Translations under genes and position numbers: made by a program
Shown: positions 42,776-52,469 of the stretch, piece after piece
Numbering within the stretch: position 1 is the first letter of the stretch
How the letters are laid out: each line of letters begins with the position of its first letter
Notes under the pieces: generated by a model
Databases searched by the model: none
What the model saw: the letters and a program-made list of their open reading frames with translations, nothing else
Told to the model about the DNA's origin: nothing
NCBI GenBank assembly: GCA_023398335.1
Contig: JAEWSJ010000009.1
Coordinates: 62,001 to 126,000, forward strand
Reading direction: 5' to 3'
Length of the DNA stretch: 64,000 nucleotides
Source: Bacillota bacterium
Lineage (GTDB): Bacteria > Bacillota_I > Bacilli_A > RFN20 > CAG-288

Positions 42776-44620
42776 TTATTTTGATAATAATTTTTTTACG
42801 ACTGATTGTGGATCAAGAGAATATCGTTGAAGTTGATTAAGTTTATTACCTTTATCGATAAATTCATTTGGTAAACAATATGTATTAAGTGTGCCTTTAT
42901 AACCGTTTTCAGTTAATATTAGGGACAAATAGCTAGCAAACCCAATTTTTGTTGATGTAGCGTCATAAATGTTAATTTCAACCTGATTAAGTAAGATTTC
43001 TATTAAATCTTTTGGAAAATCTTTGATTTTATTCAATACGATATAATTATATTCACCTTTTATCTTACCTATAATGGAACTCATTTCTTTTCCTAAACCA
43101 ATCACAATTTTGTTTTTGTAGGAATTATAAGAACAAATATAGTCCTTCATATCTTTATTATTAGTTAAAGATATATTATTTTTTTTCTCCAATTCTCTTT
43201 CCACACGAATTATGGTTGGTCCTTTTGTTGCAAAACTATAGTTATTTATCGTAGAAATTAGCGACTCACCATCAAAAGGACAATAGATTGATGTATTTGG
43301 AATTCCTAAGGTATAGTCAATATCGAATATTCCTTGATGTGACGAACCATCCGGCCCAATAAGACCAACTCTATCTAAGATAATTAAACTAGGAATTTCC
43401 ATACGAGACAAGTCATGAAGCAATTCATCATAAGCTCTTTGCAAGAACGTGGAATAAATTGAGATAATTGGATGTAGACCTTTTAGACCTAAACCAGCAG
43501 CAAATGTTATTGCATGCTCTTCAGCAATACCAACATCAAAACATCTAGAAGGATATTTGACAAAAACTTCTTCTAAATGTGAACCTTTTATCATGGCAGG
43601 AACAATTAATACAGCTTTACCATCTTTATCCATCATGTATAAAATTTCATTGCCTGCTATATGCGAAAAAGAAATGTAGTCTTCATGCATATTGCTAGGT
43701 TGACCAGTTTCAATATTAAATGGTGAAGCCCCATGCCAATATCCATTTTCATCAATTTCAGCTAATGGAAAACCTTTGCCCTTAGTGGTCTTAATGTGAA
43801 TAATAACTGAATTATCAATCTGTTGAGCCCTCTTAAAGAACTTATCCATTTTCTTAATATCATGTCCATCGATTGGACCTAAATAATTAGCGTCAAAATT
43901 AGAAAAGAAATCCTGTTTGATAAATATACGTTTAATTAAGTCTTTACACGCTTTTCCACTTATATATAGCCATCTTAAATATTTATTGTCGAAGATTTTT
44001 TTATATACATTTGCGCCAGATTGATAAAACATCGATGTACGAAGTGAATTTAGTAAAATGGAAACCGCCCCTTTCGGTTTTGAAATTGACATATTATTAT
44101 CATTGATAACAATGATAAGTTTTCCATTCTTTTTGTAATCTAAATTATTTAGGGCCTCAAAGGCTAAACCATTAGCAATTGCACCATCTCCGATCACAAT
44201 CACTGTTTGAGATGGATTGTTATTCATTTTTTTTGCAGCGGCCATTCCTAGGCCAACTGAAATTGATGTAGATGAATGCCCTGCTTCATATTTATCATAT
44301 TTAGACTCTTTCAAAGATTGAAAAGAGGCTAAACCGTCATTAAGTCGAATCGAAGAGATATCTCGTCCAGTTAGAATTTTATATGTGTATGTCTGGTGAC
44401 CAACATCAAAAAGAATATCGTCCTTTTCGGCATCGAACGAATTCAATAAGGAGATAGTTAAATCTACGACCCCTAGATTGGAAGAAAGGTGTCCGCCATT
44501 TAAAGAAACAACCGAAATAATTTTATTTCGAATTTCTTCAGCTAACTCTTTTTCTTCATCATATGACATCTTTTTTAACAAATTGATATCAAAATGATTT
44601 AAATCATATTTTTCAGACAT
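42776..44620 (-). CDS. dxs: 1-deoxy-D-xylulose-5-phosphate synthase
   Basis: First enzyme of the MEP pathway; condenses pyruvate and glyceraldehyde-3-phosphate with thiamine diphosphate. The 614-residue protein has the cofactor motif GDGAIANGLAFEALNN, HIKTTKGKG, the pyrimidine-domain glutamate in GIAEEHAITFAAG and DRVGLIGPDGSSHQG. It lies downstream of xseB as in Bacillus, but ispA, normally between them, is missing here. Confidence 0.95.
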   Translation of the reverse strand: MSEKYDLNHFDINLLKKMSYDEEKELAEEIRNKIISVVSLNGGHLSSNLGVVDLTISLLNSFDAEKDDILFDVGHQTYTYKILTGRDISSIRLNDGLASFQSLKESKYDKYEAGHSSTSISVGLGMAAAKKMNNNPSQTVIVIGDGAIANGLAFEALNNLDYKKNGKLIIVINDNNMSISKPKGAVSILLNSLRTSMFYQSGANVYKKIFDNKYLRWLYISGKACKDLIKRIFIKQDFFSNFDANYLGPIDGHDIKKMDKFFKRAQQIDNSVIIHIKTTKGKGFPLAEIDENGYWHGASPFNIETGQPSNMHEDYISFSHIAGNEILYMMDKDGKAVLIVPAMIKGSHLEEVFVKYPSRCFDVGIAEEHAITFAAGLGLKGLHPIISIYSTFLQRAYDELLHDLSRMEIPSLIILDRVGLIGPDGSSHQGIFDIDYTLGIPNTSIYCPFDGESLISTINNYSFATKGPTIIRVERELEKKNNISLTNNKDMKDYICSYNSYKNKIVIGLGKEMSSIIGKIKGEYNYIVLNKIKDFPKDLIEILLNQVEINIYDATSTKIGFASYLSLILTENGYKGTLNTYCLPNEFIDKGNKLNQLQRYSLDPQSVVKKLLSK

Positions 44621-44646
44621 TTTACTAATTTATTCCTAAATATCTA

Positions 44647-44844
44647 CTATTTAGATACTATTTCGTTTGAAACCATGCTTTTTAAAGCATTAAGTTCATC
44701 TGATAAATCTTTTACTAAATCTTTTCCTTCTTTGTAAAGTGAAGCAATTTGATCAAGAGAAAGATCTTTATCATTTTCTAATTTTTCAACAATTTTGTTC
44801 AGTTTTATTGATTTTTCTTCAAATGTTTCTTTATTCTTTGTCAT
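44647..44844 (-). CDS. xseB: Exodeoxyribonuclease VII small subunit
   Basis: A 65-residue partner of XseA with the family signature FEEKSIKLNKIVEKLENDKDLSLDQIASLYKEGKDLV shown in part by the LEN-ls-eea pattern. It overlaps xseA by 4 bp (ATGA). Confidence 0.9.
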   Translation of the reverse strand: MTKNKETFEEKSIKLNKIVEKLENDKDLSLDQIASLYKEGKDLVKDLSDELNALKSMVSNEIVSK

Positions 44845-46058
44845 TGTTTTTGCTCCTTTATTACTGCACTGACCTTACCATCATTAAATTCAATTTCAAT
44901 TATATCATTATTTTTTAGTTCTGTACTTGATGAAACAATTTTATCATCTTTTTTAATGATAGCATAACCTTTAGACATAATATTAAACGGATTCATCCCA
45001 TCTAATTTAATTTTATTATTACCTAAGAGATATTCTTCATTTAAAATAAAATGAGATAAAGCATTGTCTAAGCGTGAAGAACAATTTTTAAGAGATTCTA
45101 TTCTTAAATCAAAAGTATGACTTGGTGAATGAGTTTCAATTATTTGCATTAATGAAGCAAGTTCAATTTGACACATATTTAGTTTTGAATTAATAATATT
45201 ATCTAAATCTTTATCTAAAGCATTTATATTTTGTATTATATCTGCTAAATCAGGAAGAACTTTATTAGCTGCATCCGTAGGTGTTATAGCATAGACAGAA
45301 GAAACGTAATCACATAAAGAAACATCTATTTCATGACCGATAGCGCTAATGACAGGTTTATTCATCATTGAAAGACGGCGAACTAATTTTTCGTCATTAA
45401 AACAAGATAAATCAGTTTTAGAACCACCACCACGACCAAAAATAATTACATCAACATCAGATTTATCTGCTCTATCTAACGCCTCAATTAATGATAAAGG
45501 AGCTTGCTCTCCTTGAACTAACGCATCAAATAAAACAGTTGAGACTGGAAATTTTTTTGATAGTGTTTCGATGATATCGTGATATGCAGCACCGGAAGCG
45601 GAAGTAATTATACCTATTTTTTTAGGAAAAGAAGGCAATGGCTTTTTTCTAGATTCATCAAACAATCCTTCTTTTTGTAATTTTTCTTTCAATCTTTTTA
45701 ATTTGATTAATTCTAGTCCTTCGCCATACAGATACAAATCTTTGGCAATTAAAGATAAGGTGCCAAAACCACCATAGTAATTAAAATCGCCTTTAACTAC
45801 AACTTGGTCACCTTCGTTATATTCATCTTTAATATAGTTATTTGTCCAATTAAAAATAATAACCTTTAAAGTGCTTTTCTTCGAGGATGAAGAGGCATCT
45901 ATTAAAGTAAGATAAGTATTTCCGTTTTTTACCGACTTAGAGACTATCTCGCCTAAAACGCCGATATTCATAAATAATTCAGACTTAAAAACTTCAGAAA
46001 TTATCTCGGATATCTCATTTACAGAATAAAACTCTTTCTTTTTAAATCCTTCAATCAT
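44841..46058 (-). CDS. xseA: Exodeoxyribonuclease VII large subunit
   Basis: Degrades single-stranded DNA from both ends. The 405-residue protein has an N-terminal OB-fold (about 10-110), the catalytic region with KKIGIITSASGAA, FGRGGGS, and ISAIGHEIDVSLCDYVS, and a helical C-terminus shorter than that of most homologues. It overlaps nusB and xseB by 4 bp each; folD, found between nusB and xseA in Bacillus, is absent. Confidence 0.93.
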   Translation of the reverse strand: MIEGFKKKEFYSVNEISEIISEVFKSELFMNIGVLGEIVSKSVKNGNTYLTLIDASSSSKKSTLKVIIFNWTNNYIKDEYNEGDQVVVKGDFNYYGGFGTLSLIAKDLYLYGEGLELIKLKRLKEKLQKEGLFDESRKKPLPSFPKKIGIITSASGAAYHDIIETLSKKFPVSTVLFDALVQGEQAPLSLIEALDRADKSDVDVIIFGRGGGSKTDLSCFNDEKLVRRLSMMNKPVISAIGHEIDVSLCDYVSSVYAITPTDAANKVLPDLADIIQNINALDKDLDNIINSKLNMCQIELASLMQIIETHSPSHTFDLRIESLKNCSSRLDNALSHFILNEEYLLGNNKIKLDGMNPFNIMSKGYAIIKKDDKIVSSSTELKNNDIIEIEFNDGKVSAVIKEQKQ

Positions 46059-46471
46059 TTACTTAATAGGACCTTATCTAAAACAGCGTTGATATATTTA
46101 TAGTCAGTGGAGTCTAGATATTTCTTTGCTAAATCTATTGCGCAATTTATCGCAACAGGTTTTGAAGTTAATTTACAGTATTTACATTCACTAATAGCCA
46201 ATAAAAATATAGCTTGAGCGATATAATTAAGTCTATCGAAAGTCCATTTATTCAAAAATGGAGATACTTCACTAACAATTTGATCTTTATTTACAAGAGC
46301 CTTAACAAAAACTTCTTGAGCAAATAAATCTATATCGGTAAATTCCGAACTATCAAAACAATCCATCAATTCATCTTTTGGATCAAAGTCATTTCCCGCT
46401 TTTTCTTTTATCAAACATGAGTAAAGAGCATTCATAATTTTTTCTCTAATAGCAAATCTTGTTAATTCCAT
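46055..46471 (-). CDS. nusB: Transcription antitermination factor NusB
   Basis: Binds boxA RNA with S10 in rRNA antitermination. The 138-residue all-helical protein has the family N-terminus REKIMNALYS and the C-terminal pattern AINCAIDLAKKYLDS-YKYINAVLDKVL. It ends in TGA overlapping the xseA start. A GGGAG precedes its start. Confidence 0.9.
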   Translation of the reverse strand: MELTRFAIREKIMNALYSCLIKEKAGNDFDPKDELMDCFDSSEFTDIDLFAQEVFVKALVNKDQIVSEVSPFLNKWTFDRLNYIAQAIFLLAISECKYCKLTSKPVAINCAIDLAKKYLDSTDYKYINAVLDKVLLSK

Positions 46472-46540
46472 AATTAATCTCCCTATTCATGTTTTCAAAG
46501 AACGTTATTTTTTAAACCTTTGTAATTATATACTATCGGC

Positions 46541-46885
46541 TTAATAAATTCCACAAATTTTTATATCGACATTTATATTTGAATATTCAGTCATGCTTAT
46601 GACGTTATCAAATATTTCTTTTTGCAATTCTTGACATATTTTAGTCGCGTTACTATCTTTCTTAAAAGATAAGCAAACTTTTATGGATATCAAATTATTT
46701 TTAATTAAAGTAGAAACTGGTTCAGTTAACTTAGCAATTTTATTTTTATCTTCGTTATCTTTATCATCCAAAACGATATAACCTACATCTTCTAATACAT
46801 AATTGACCATTTGACAAATGGCTAAATAAGATACGGATGTAACTCCTCTGCTATTTGAACTAGATATATTTATATACTCTGCCAT
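46541..46885 (-). CDS. Asp23/Gls24 family protein (YqhY-like)
   Basis: A 114-residue protein matching the Asp23/Gls24 envelope-stress-linked family: GVTSVSYLAICQMVNYVLEDV near the start and an alternating beta region ISIKVCLSF-KD followed by NINVDIKICGIY. Its place before nusB matches Bacillus yqhY, which is linked to lipid synthesis regulation. AAGGAG lies inside the end of tex, 2 bp away. Confidence 0.75.
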   Translation of the reverse strand: MAEYINISSSNSRGVTSVSYLAICQMVNYVLEDVGYIVLDDKDNEDKNKIAKLTEPVSTLIKNNLISIKVCLSFKKDSNATKICQELQKEIFDNVISMTEYSNINVDIKICGIY

Positions 46886-46887
46886 AA

Positions 46888-49038
46888 TTAATCTCCTTTT
46901 TTATCAGTAACACGTTTCATGGATAAACCAATTCTATTACGCTTTTCATCAATACTGATAACTTCTACTTTTACTATATCACTAATCTTGACAATATCGG
47001 AAACGTTTTTAACATAAGATGAAGATAACTCTGAAATATGAACTAATCCATCTTCATGGATTCCAATATCCACAAAACATCCAAAGTCCATAATATTTCT
47101 TACTGTTCCTTCAAGAACCATACCAATTTTCAAATCCTTAATTGATTTAACATCGTTATTAAGTTGAGCTTTGATAACTGAATCACGTGGATCTCTATTA
47201 GGTTTGCTAAGTTCAAGAATAATATCATTTAATGTTAAAATACCACAATTCAATTTTTCGGCATTTTTTTCTTTTGAAGACTCGTCAAGGACACTTAATT
47301 GCTCAGCGCATTTTGATATATCAGTTATATTAAGTTCTTTTATCAATTCTTTAGCAATTTTATATGACTCTGGGTGAATACCAGTGTTATCTAATGGTTC
47401 TTCTCCGTTTTTAATACGTAAAAATCCAGCTGCATTTTCAAAGGCTTTAGGGCCAAATTTCTTAACTTTGGAAAAATCTTTTCTATTCTTAAACATACCG
47501 TTCGTAGAACGATATAAAACTATTTCGTTGGCTAAAGCAGCATTAATTCCGGATACATAACTCAGTAAAGAAGGTGAAGCTACATTGATATCAACCCCAA
47601 CAGCATTAACACAATCTTCGACAATACCACCTAAAGCATCTTTTAACTTCGTCTGATTCATATCGTGTTGATATTGACCAACCCCGATGCTACGTGGATC
47701 GATTTTAACCAATTCGGATAATGGATCTAATAAACGACGAGCAATACTTACAGCACTACGTAAGGAAACATCAAATTTCGGAAATTCTTTTATCGCTAGT
47801 TCTGACGCACTATAAATAGAAGCACCTGCTTCAGAAACAATGACTAATTCACATGATGGATAATTCTTCAATATTCTATGTAAAAATTCTTCAGATTCAC
47901 GTGAAGCTGTTCCATTACCTAGTGCTATATATGTAACATTGAATTTTTTTATTAAGTCAGATATCACTTGTTCGTCTTTACTAATGGTACTCTTTCCTTT
48001 AATAGTAGGATAAACAATAGAAGTAGCTAAAACATCACCTTTTGAATCTATAACGGCGATTTTACATCCGTTAATATATCCAGGATCAAAGCCCATTATT
48101 ACTTGACCTTTTAAAGGAGCAACCATCAGTAATTCTCTTAGATTAATTTTAAAAGTTTCAATTGATGAATCCTCTGCTTTAGTGAATAAATCACTTAGAA
48201 CATCATTATCAACACTAGGTTTTATTAATCTAATATATGAATCCTTGATAATATCATCAAATATTGTTTGATATGGAGTATTAACTGTTTTAGCGAATAT
48301 CTTTAGATGAGCATAAACTTCATCTTCGGATACTAATACTTCTCGAGTTAAGCATTTTTCTTTTTCTCCTCTAGATGTAGCTAAGATTCGATGCGGACGG
48401 ATTTTAGAAATTAACTCTTTATAATTGTCATAATCATTGTAGACATCACTTGTAGGATTTTTTACTAGATTAGAAGATAAAAAACCTTTTTTATTAATTA
48501 AATTTTTCAAAAAAGTACGATAATTTGGATTATCAGATATTTCCTCAGCAATGATATCTTTAGCACCGTTTATGGCATCATCAATTGTTTTTACGCCTTT
48601 TTCTTCAGAAATATATTTCTTCGCTTCATCTTTAAGTGTATTGGTCTTATCTGTTTTTAGAAACTCCGCTAGAGGTTTTAGACCTTTTTTAACCGCTATT
48701 GAACCACGTGTTTGACGTTTTGGCTTAAAAGGGCGATAAATATCTTCAAGATTAGAGTTAATTTCACATTTTTCAATTTCACTTCGTAACTCATCAGTTA
48801 ATTTTCCTTGTGATTCAATCGACTCTAAAATGGTTTTCTTTCGAGCTTCAATATTTCTTATATATGTAAGTCTTTCTAATAATTTACGAACATTGACGTC
48901 TTCCATTCCATTAGTTACTTCTTTTCTATAACGAGAAATGAATGGAATAGTCGCACCATTGTCAAGGAGTTCGACAGTGGCAGCGATATATTTCTCTTCT
49001 ATATTTAACTCATACGATAACTTCTTAATTAAATCCAT
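46888..49038 (-). CDS. tex: Tex family transcription accessory / S1 RNA-binding protein
   Basis: A 716-residue protein with the complete Tex order: N-terminal helix-rich domain (PFISRYRKEVTNGMEDVNVRKL), a YqgF-like fold (GFDPGYINGCKIAVID), two helix-hairpin-helix segments (ASPSLLSYVSGINAALA; GAFLRI-type region), and a C-terminal S1 domain (about 640-710, VEGTVRN-MDFGCFVDIGIHEDGLVHISE). It starts 42 bp after the leuS stop, behind a hairpin. Function in transcription or RNA turnover is inferred from the family. Confidence 0.93.
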   Translation of the reverse strand: MDLIKKLSYELNIEEKYIAATVELLDNGATIPFISRYRKEVTNGMEDVNVRKLLERLTYIRNIEARKKTILESIESQGKLTDELRSEIEKCEINSNLEDIYRPFKPKRQTRGSIAVKKGLKPLAEFLKTDKTNTLKDEAKKYISEEKGVKTIDDAINGAKDIIAEEISDNPNYRTFLKNLINKKGFLSSNLVKNPTSDVYNDYDNYKELISKIRPHRILATSRGEKEKCLTREVLVSEDEVYAHLKIFAKTVNTPYQTIFDDIIKDSYIRLIKPSVDNDVLSDLFTKAEDSSIETFKINLRELLMVAPLKGQVIMGFDPGYINGCKIAVIDSKGDVLATSIVYPTIKGKSTISKDEQVISDLIKKFNVTYIALGNGTASRESEEFLHRILKNYPSCELVIVSEAGASIYSASELAIKEFPKFDVSLRSAVSIARRLLDPLSELVKIDPRSIGVGQYQHDMNQTKLKDALGGIVEDCVNAVGVDINVASPSLLSYVSGINAALANEIVLYRSTNGMFKNRKDFSKVKKFGPKAFENAAGFLRIKNGEEPLDNTGIHPESYKIAKELIKELNITDISKCAEQLSVLDESSKEKNAEKLNCGILTLNDIILELSKPNRDPRDSVIKAQLNNDVKSIKDLKIGMVLEGTVRNIMDFGCFVDIGIHEDGLVHISELSSSYVKNVSDIVKISDIVKVEVISIDEKRNRIGLSMKRVTDKKGD

Positions 49039-49058
49039 AATATATTCCTTATCCTTTT

Positions 49059-49082
49059 AAAAAAGTCCAAGAAGGACTTTTT
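49059..49082 (-). terminator. Terminator of leuS
   Basis: AAGTCC and GGACTT pair around a 5-nt loop; on the minus strand the stem continues into six T residues. It overlaps the leuS stop codon. Because no promoter for tex fits in the 42-bp gap, tex may depend on read-through or on a promoter within leuS. Confidence 0.7.
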
Positions 49083-51486
49083 ATCTAACAACAATATTCA
49101 ATATTTTGTTTTTTACAAATATAACCTTAACTATTGTTTTGCCGTCTAAATTACGTTTTACCGCATCTATTTCACTAGCTAAAGCTAATACCTTATTCTG
49201 ATCATTTTCATCTCTAGTTACTTCAAGAGTACCTCTTGTTTTGCCATTAACGGATACGGCTATAACAACAGTATTTTGAACTGTCTTATTATCATCGTAA
49301 GTTGGCCAAGATTCAAAATCTATAAAGCCATTCCCACCCATCATATTAAACAATTCTTCGCCAACATGTGGAACAACTGGGAATAACATTTTTACTAAGC
49401 CTAACATATATGTTCTATTTAGTTTTGGTGAATTATATAGTTCATTAACAAAAATCATCAATTGAGATATTGCAGTGTTAAAACTTAAGCTTTCATAATC
49501 AGCAGTAACTTTCTTAACTGTATAGTTATATATGTAATCAAGAGACTTAACTTCTTCATCAGTCCATTTTACTAGATATTCTTCATCTGAAAATAATCTA
49601 TATACTCTTTGAATAAATCTCTTTGCGCCAGCTAAGCCATTATTAGACCATGGTAAACTTTGATTTAATGGTCCCTTAAACAATTCATATAATCTAAGCG
49701 AATCAGCACCAAATTCATTTATAACATCATCAGGATTAACAACATTACCTCTAGATTTAGACATTTTTTGTCCATCAGAGCCTAAAATCATTCCTTGATG
49801 ATATAATTTCTTAAATGGTTCTTTGCAGGAGAATACACCTTTGTCATATAAGTATTTATGCCAAAATCTAGCATAAAGAAGATGTAAAACCGCGTGCTCA
49901 GATCCGCCGATATATTGATCAACTGGTAGCCAATGATCAAGCAATGTTTTATCGCCAATTTCATTTTCATTTTTAGGATCAATATAACGAGCATAATACC
50001 ATGATGAACCAGCCCATTGAGGCATAATGTTAGTTTCTCTTTCACCTTTTTTACCATCAATTACAACATTGATAAATGATGTAGCTTTTGAAAGAGGTGG
50101 CTTACCATTTGTAGTAGGTTTATAATCATCAAGTTCAGGTAAGACTAATGGAAGTTCACTGTAATTAACAGGTTTTAACGAACCATCTTCCATATGAATT
50201 ACTGGAATTGGTTCACCCCAATAACGTTGACGTGAAAACAACCAGTCACGTAATTTGAAATTAACCTTACGTTGACCTTTTCCACTTTCTTCTAGATGCT
50301 TTGTAATTATTTCTTTAGCATCTTTTATATTTAATCCATCGGCATATGAAGAATTCATATGTTTTGAATCACCTTCAAACGCACATGAAGATATATCACC
50401 TTCAAGAACTTGAATCATTTCAATATTATGTTTTTTAGCGAATTCGTAATCTCTTTGATCATGAGAAGGAACAGCCATTACCGCTCCCGAACCATAAGAA
50501 GCTAAAACATAATCACCTATATATATAGGAACGATGGTGTTATTAATTGGATTTATAGCGTAAGCGCCAATAAACACTCCTGTTTTATCTTTATTTAATT
50601 CTGTTCTTTCAAGATCAGATTTAGATTTAATCGAGTCTAAATATGCATCGACATATTTTTGACATTCTTTTGATGTCAATTTCTTTACTAATGGATGTTC
50701 TGGGGCTAAAACAACGTATGTACAGCCAAATAAAGTATCTACTCTAGTTGTATAGACATTAAAGTAGTCTGAAGTATTTTTAACATCAAAGCGAACTTCA
50801 ACACCTTCAGAGCGACCTATCCAGTTACGTTGCATTTCTACAGTTGAACTTGGCCATTCAAGCAATGGTAAATCATCTAATAATTTTTGAGCATAAGCAG
50901 TAATTTTTAATATCCATTGTTTCATTTGAACTTTAATTACTGGGAATCCACCACGTTCTGACTTGCCGTCAATAATTTCTTCGTTAGCCAAAACAGTTCC
51001 GAGTTCCGGACAATAGTTAACCGGTCTTTCATCCATATATGCTAATTTATCATCAAATAATTTTAAGAATATCCATTGTGTCCATTTATAAAAAGATGGA
51101 TCTGATGTATGAATTTCCTTGCTCCAATCATAAGACAAACCACATGAATTCATTTGCTTTTTAAAATTTTGAATATTTGCTTCGGTAAATGGGCCAGGAT
51201 TATTGTTAGTTTTTATCGCATATTGTTCCGCTGGTAAGCCGAAAGAATCAAAACCCATTGGATAAAGAACGTTAAAGCCTTGCATTCTTTTCATTCTAGC
51301 GGTAGCGTCACTGGCGGTATATCCTTCAATATGTCCAACATGTAAACCTTGGGCTGATGGATATGGGAACATATCCATTAAAAAATACTTAGGTTTAGAA
51401 AAATCACGAACATCACATTCATAAATATTACTTTCCAACCATTTCTTTTGCCATTTTTTCTCTATTTCATTTGCATCATAAGTCAT
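49081..51486 (-). CDS. leuS: Leucyl-tRNA synthetase
   Basis: Charges tRNA-Leu. The 801-residue class I enzyme has YPSAQGLHVGHIEGYTASD (HIGH motif), a CP1 editing domain (around 220-400, including GSGAVMAVPSHDQRDYEFA), the KMSKSRGNVVNPDD catalytic loop, and the anticodon-binding domain. The promoter lies close to the start codon, so there is no T-box leader. Confidence 0.96.
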   Translation of the reverse strand: MTYDANEIEKKWQKKWLESNIYECDVRDFSKPKYFLMDMFPYPSAQGLHVGHIEGYTASDATARMKRMQGFNVLYPMGFDSFGLPAEQYAIKTNNNPGPFTEANIQNFKKQMNSCGLSYDWSKEIHTSDPSFYKWTQWIFLKLFDDKLAYMDERPVNYCPELGTVLANEEIIDGKSERGGFPVIKVQMKQWILKITAYAQKLLDDLPLLEWPSSTVEMQRNWIGRSEGVEVRFDVKNTSDYFNVYTTRVDTLFGCTYVVLAPEHPLVKKLTSKECQKYVDAYLDSIKSKSDLERTELNKDKTGVFIGAYAINPINNTIVPIYIGDYVLASYGSGAVMAVPSHDQRDYEFAKKHNIEMIQVLEGDISSCAFEGDSKHMNSSYADGLNIKDAKEIITKHLEESGKGQRKVNFKLRDWLFSRQRYWGEPIPVIHMEDGSLKPVNYSELPLVLPELDDYKPTTNGKPPLSKATSFINVVIDGKKGERETNIMPQWAGSSWYYARYIDPKNENEIGDKTLLDHWLPVDQYIGGSEHAVLHLLYARFWHKYLYDKGVFSCKEPFKKLYHQGMILGSDGQKMSKSRGNVVNPDDVINEFGADSLRLYELFKGPLNQSLPWSNNGLAGAKRFIQRVYRLFSDEEYLVKWTDEEVKSLDYIYNYTVKKVTADYESLSFNTAISQLMIFVNELYNSPKLNRTYMLGLVKMLFPVVPHVGEELFNMMGGNGFIDFESWPTYDDNKTVQNTVVIAVSVNGKTRGTLEVTRDENDQNKVLALASEIDAVKRNLDGKTIVKVIFVKNKILNIVVR

Positions 51487-51515
51487 ATATTTTTCTCGTC
51501 TTTCTTTTCCTATTT

Positions 51516-51544
51516 AGTATAATATTATCCCTGCTTATTTTCAA
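51516..51544 (-). promoter_or_regulatory. Promoter of leuS
   Basis: Minus-strand TTGAAA (51544-51539) and TATACT (51521-51516) are separated by 17 bp. The inferred leader is under 30 nt. Confidence 0.65.
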
Positions 51545-51567
51545 TCAACTATTTTTCTTTTCATACT

Positions 51568-51589
51568 CTAGATATCATCATTTATCTAG
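51568..51589. repeat. Inverted repeat between the leuS and rpsD promoters
   Basis: CTAGATA and TATCTAG form a perfect 7-bp inverted repeat around 8 nt. It sits between divergent promoters and is not followed by T runs, so an operator is more likely than a terminator. No binding protein can be named. Confidence 0.35.
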
Positions 51590-51622
51590 CTGAAGAATTA
51601 TACGCGCCTTAATAAAAAGTTC

Positions 51623-51651
51623 TTTACTTTTTTTCCGTAATATTGTAATAT
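51623..51651 (+). promoter_or_regulatory. Promoter of rpsD
   Basis: TTTACT and TAATAT are separated by 17 bp. The transcript would begin near 51658 and carry a leader of about 130 nt. Confidence 0.5.
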
Positions 51652-51657
51652 TAATAA

Positions 51658-51789
51658 GCATGCGTAGCATATGAGTATTTGTTTGCCTGATGAATAACAT
51701 TTAAGTAACCCAGCTATTAATGGCGAAGTTATTCACCCGAAATAAAAGGACTCACACCTATTCAGCAGTTATGAAAGGAGACATTAAAC
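51658..51789 (+). promoter_or_regulatory. Structured rpsD leader, probable S4 autoregulatory element
   Basis: The leader is longer than needed for initiation and has complementary segments: GAATAAC (51692-51698) with GTTATTC (51728-51734), enclosing GCTA-TTAA-TGGC (51713-51724). A downstream stretch up to AAAGGAG may pair further. In B. subtilis rpsD mRNA is repressed by its product S4 binding the leader; this is the likely role, inferred from position and fold. Confidence 0.5.
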
Positions 51790-52401
51790 ATGTCAAGATA
51801 CACAGGACCATCCTGGAAAGTTTCAAGAAGATTAGGCTATTCAACTCTTGAGACAGGTCGTGAATTAGCTAAAAGAGCATATGCTCCAGGTCAACACGGA
51901 AATGACCGTCGTAGAAAATTATCAGAATATGGTAAACAATTAAACGAAAAACAAAAGTTAAGACAAACTTATGGAGTTTCCGAAAGACAATTTAGACGTT
52001 TATTCATCATGGCTAAAGCTGACAAAAACACAGTTACAGGCTTAGCATTCATGAGAATTCTTGAAACTAGATTGGACAACGTTGTCTATCGTTTAGGTTT
52101 CGCCCGTACAAGAAGAGCTGCTAGACAACTCGTTTGCCACGGTCACGTTACAGTAAATGGTAACAAACTTGATATTCCATCATACTTAGTTGCAATCAAT
52201 GATATCGTTTCATTAGATGAAAAAGCTAAGAACTTTGGAATTGTCAAAGATGCATTAGAAACACAAGTCAGTGTTGTTGCTTATGTCGAATGTGATAAAG
52301 AAAAGAAGGAAGGAAAGCTCGTTAGATTACCAGAACGTAATGAACTTACTCCTGAAATTGTTGAATCACAAATCGTCGAATTCTACAACAGAAAGCTCTA
52401 A
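51790..52401 (+). CDS. rpsD: Ribosomal protein uS4
   Basis: Primary 16S rRNA-binding protein of the 30S subunit. The 203-residue protein starts MSRYTGPSWKVSRRLGYS and has the S4 RNA-binding domain (LETRLDNVVYRLGFARTRRAARQLVCHGHVTVNG) at about residues 92-155. It lacks the N-terminal zinc cysteines (C- type). AAGGAG lies 9 nt upstream. It is the only plus-strand gene in the right half of the window. Confidence 0.96.
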   Translation: MSRYTGPSWKVSRRLGYSTLETGRELAKRAYAPGQHGNDRRRKLSEYGKQLNEKQKLRQTYGVSERQFRRLFIMAKADKNTVTGLAFMRILETRLDNVVYRLGFARTRRAARQLVCHGHVTVNGNKLDIPSYLVAINDIVSLDEKAKNFGIVKDALETQVSVVAYVECDKEKKEGKLVRLPERNELTPEIVESQIVEFYNRKL

Positions 52402-52410
52402 TATATTACT

Positions 52411-52434
52411 AAAACGGCTTCGGCCGTTTTTTTT
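52411..52434 (+). terminator. Terminator of rpsD with UUCG tetraloop
   Basis: AAAACGGC-TTCG-GCCGTTTT is an 8-bp stem with a stable UUCG tetraloop, followed by four more T residues. Confidence 0.9.
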
Positions 52435-52441
52435 ATAAAAA

Positions 52442-52469
52442 AACTTGCAAGTACACAATCTTGCAAGTT
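52442..52469 (-). terminator. Terminator of the SHOCT-like membrane protein gene
   Basis: AACTTGCAAG and CTTGCAAGTT form a perfect 10-bp stem around 8 nt; on the minus strand it is followed by a T run. It overlaps the stop codon and lies back-to-back with the rpsD terminator. Confidence 0.8.

Noticed and set aside
51487..51620. Possible T-box riboswitch upstream of leuS
   Set aside because: The inferred transcription start leaves a leader under 30 nt, and no T-box sequence or antiterminator was seen. The same applies to glyS.
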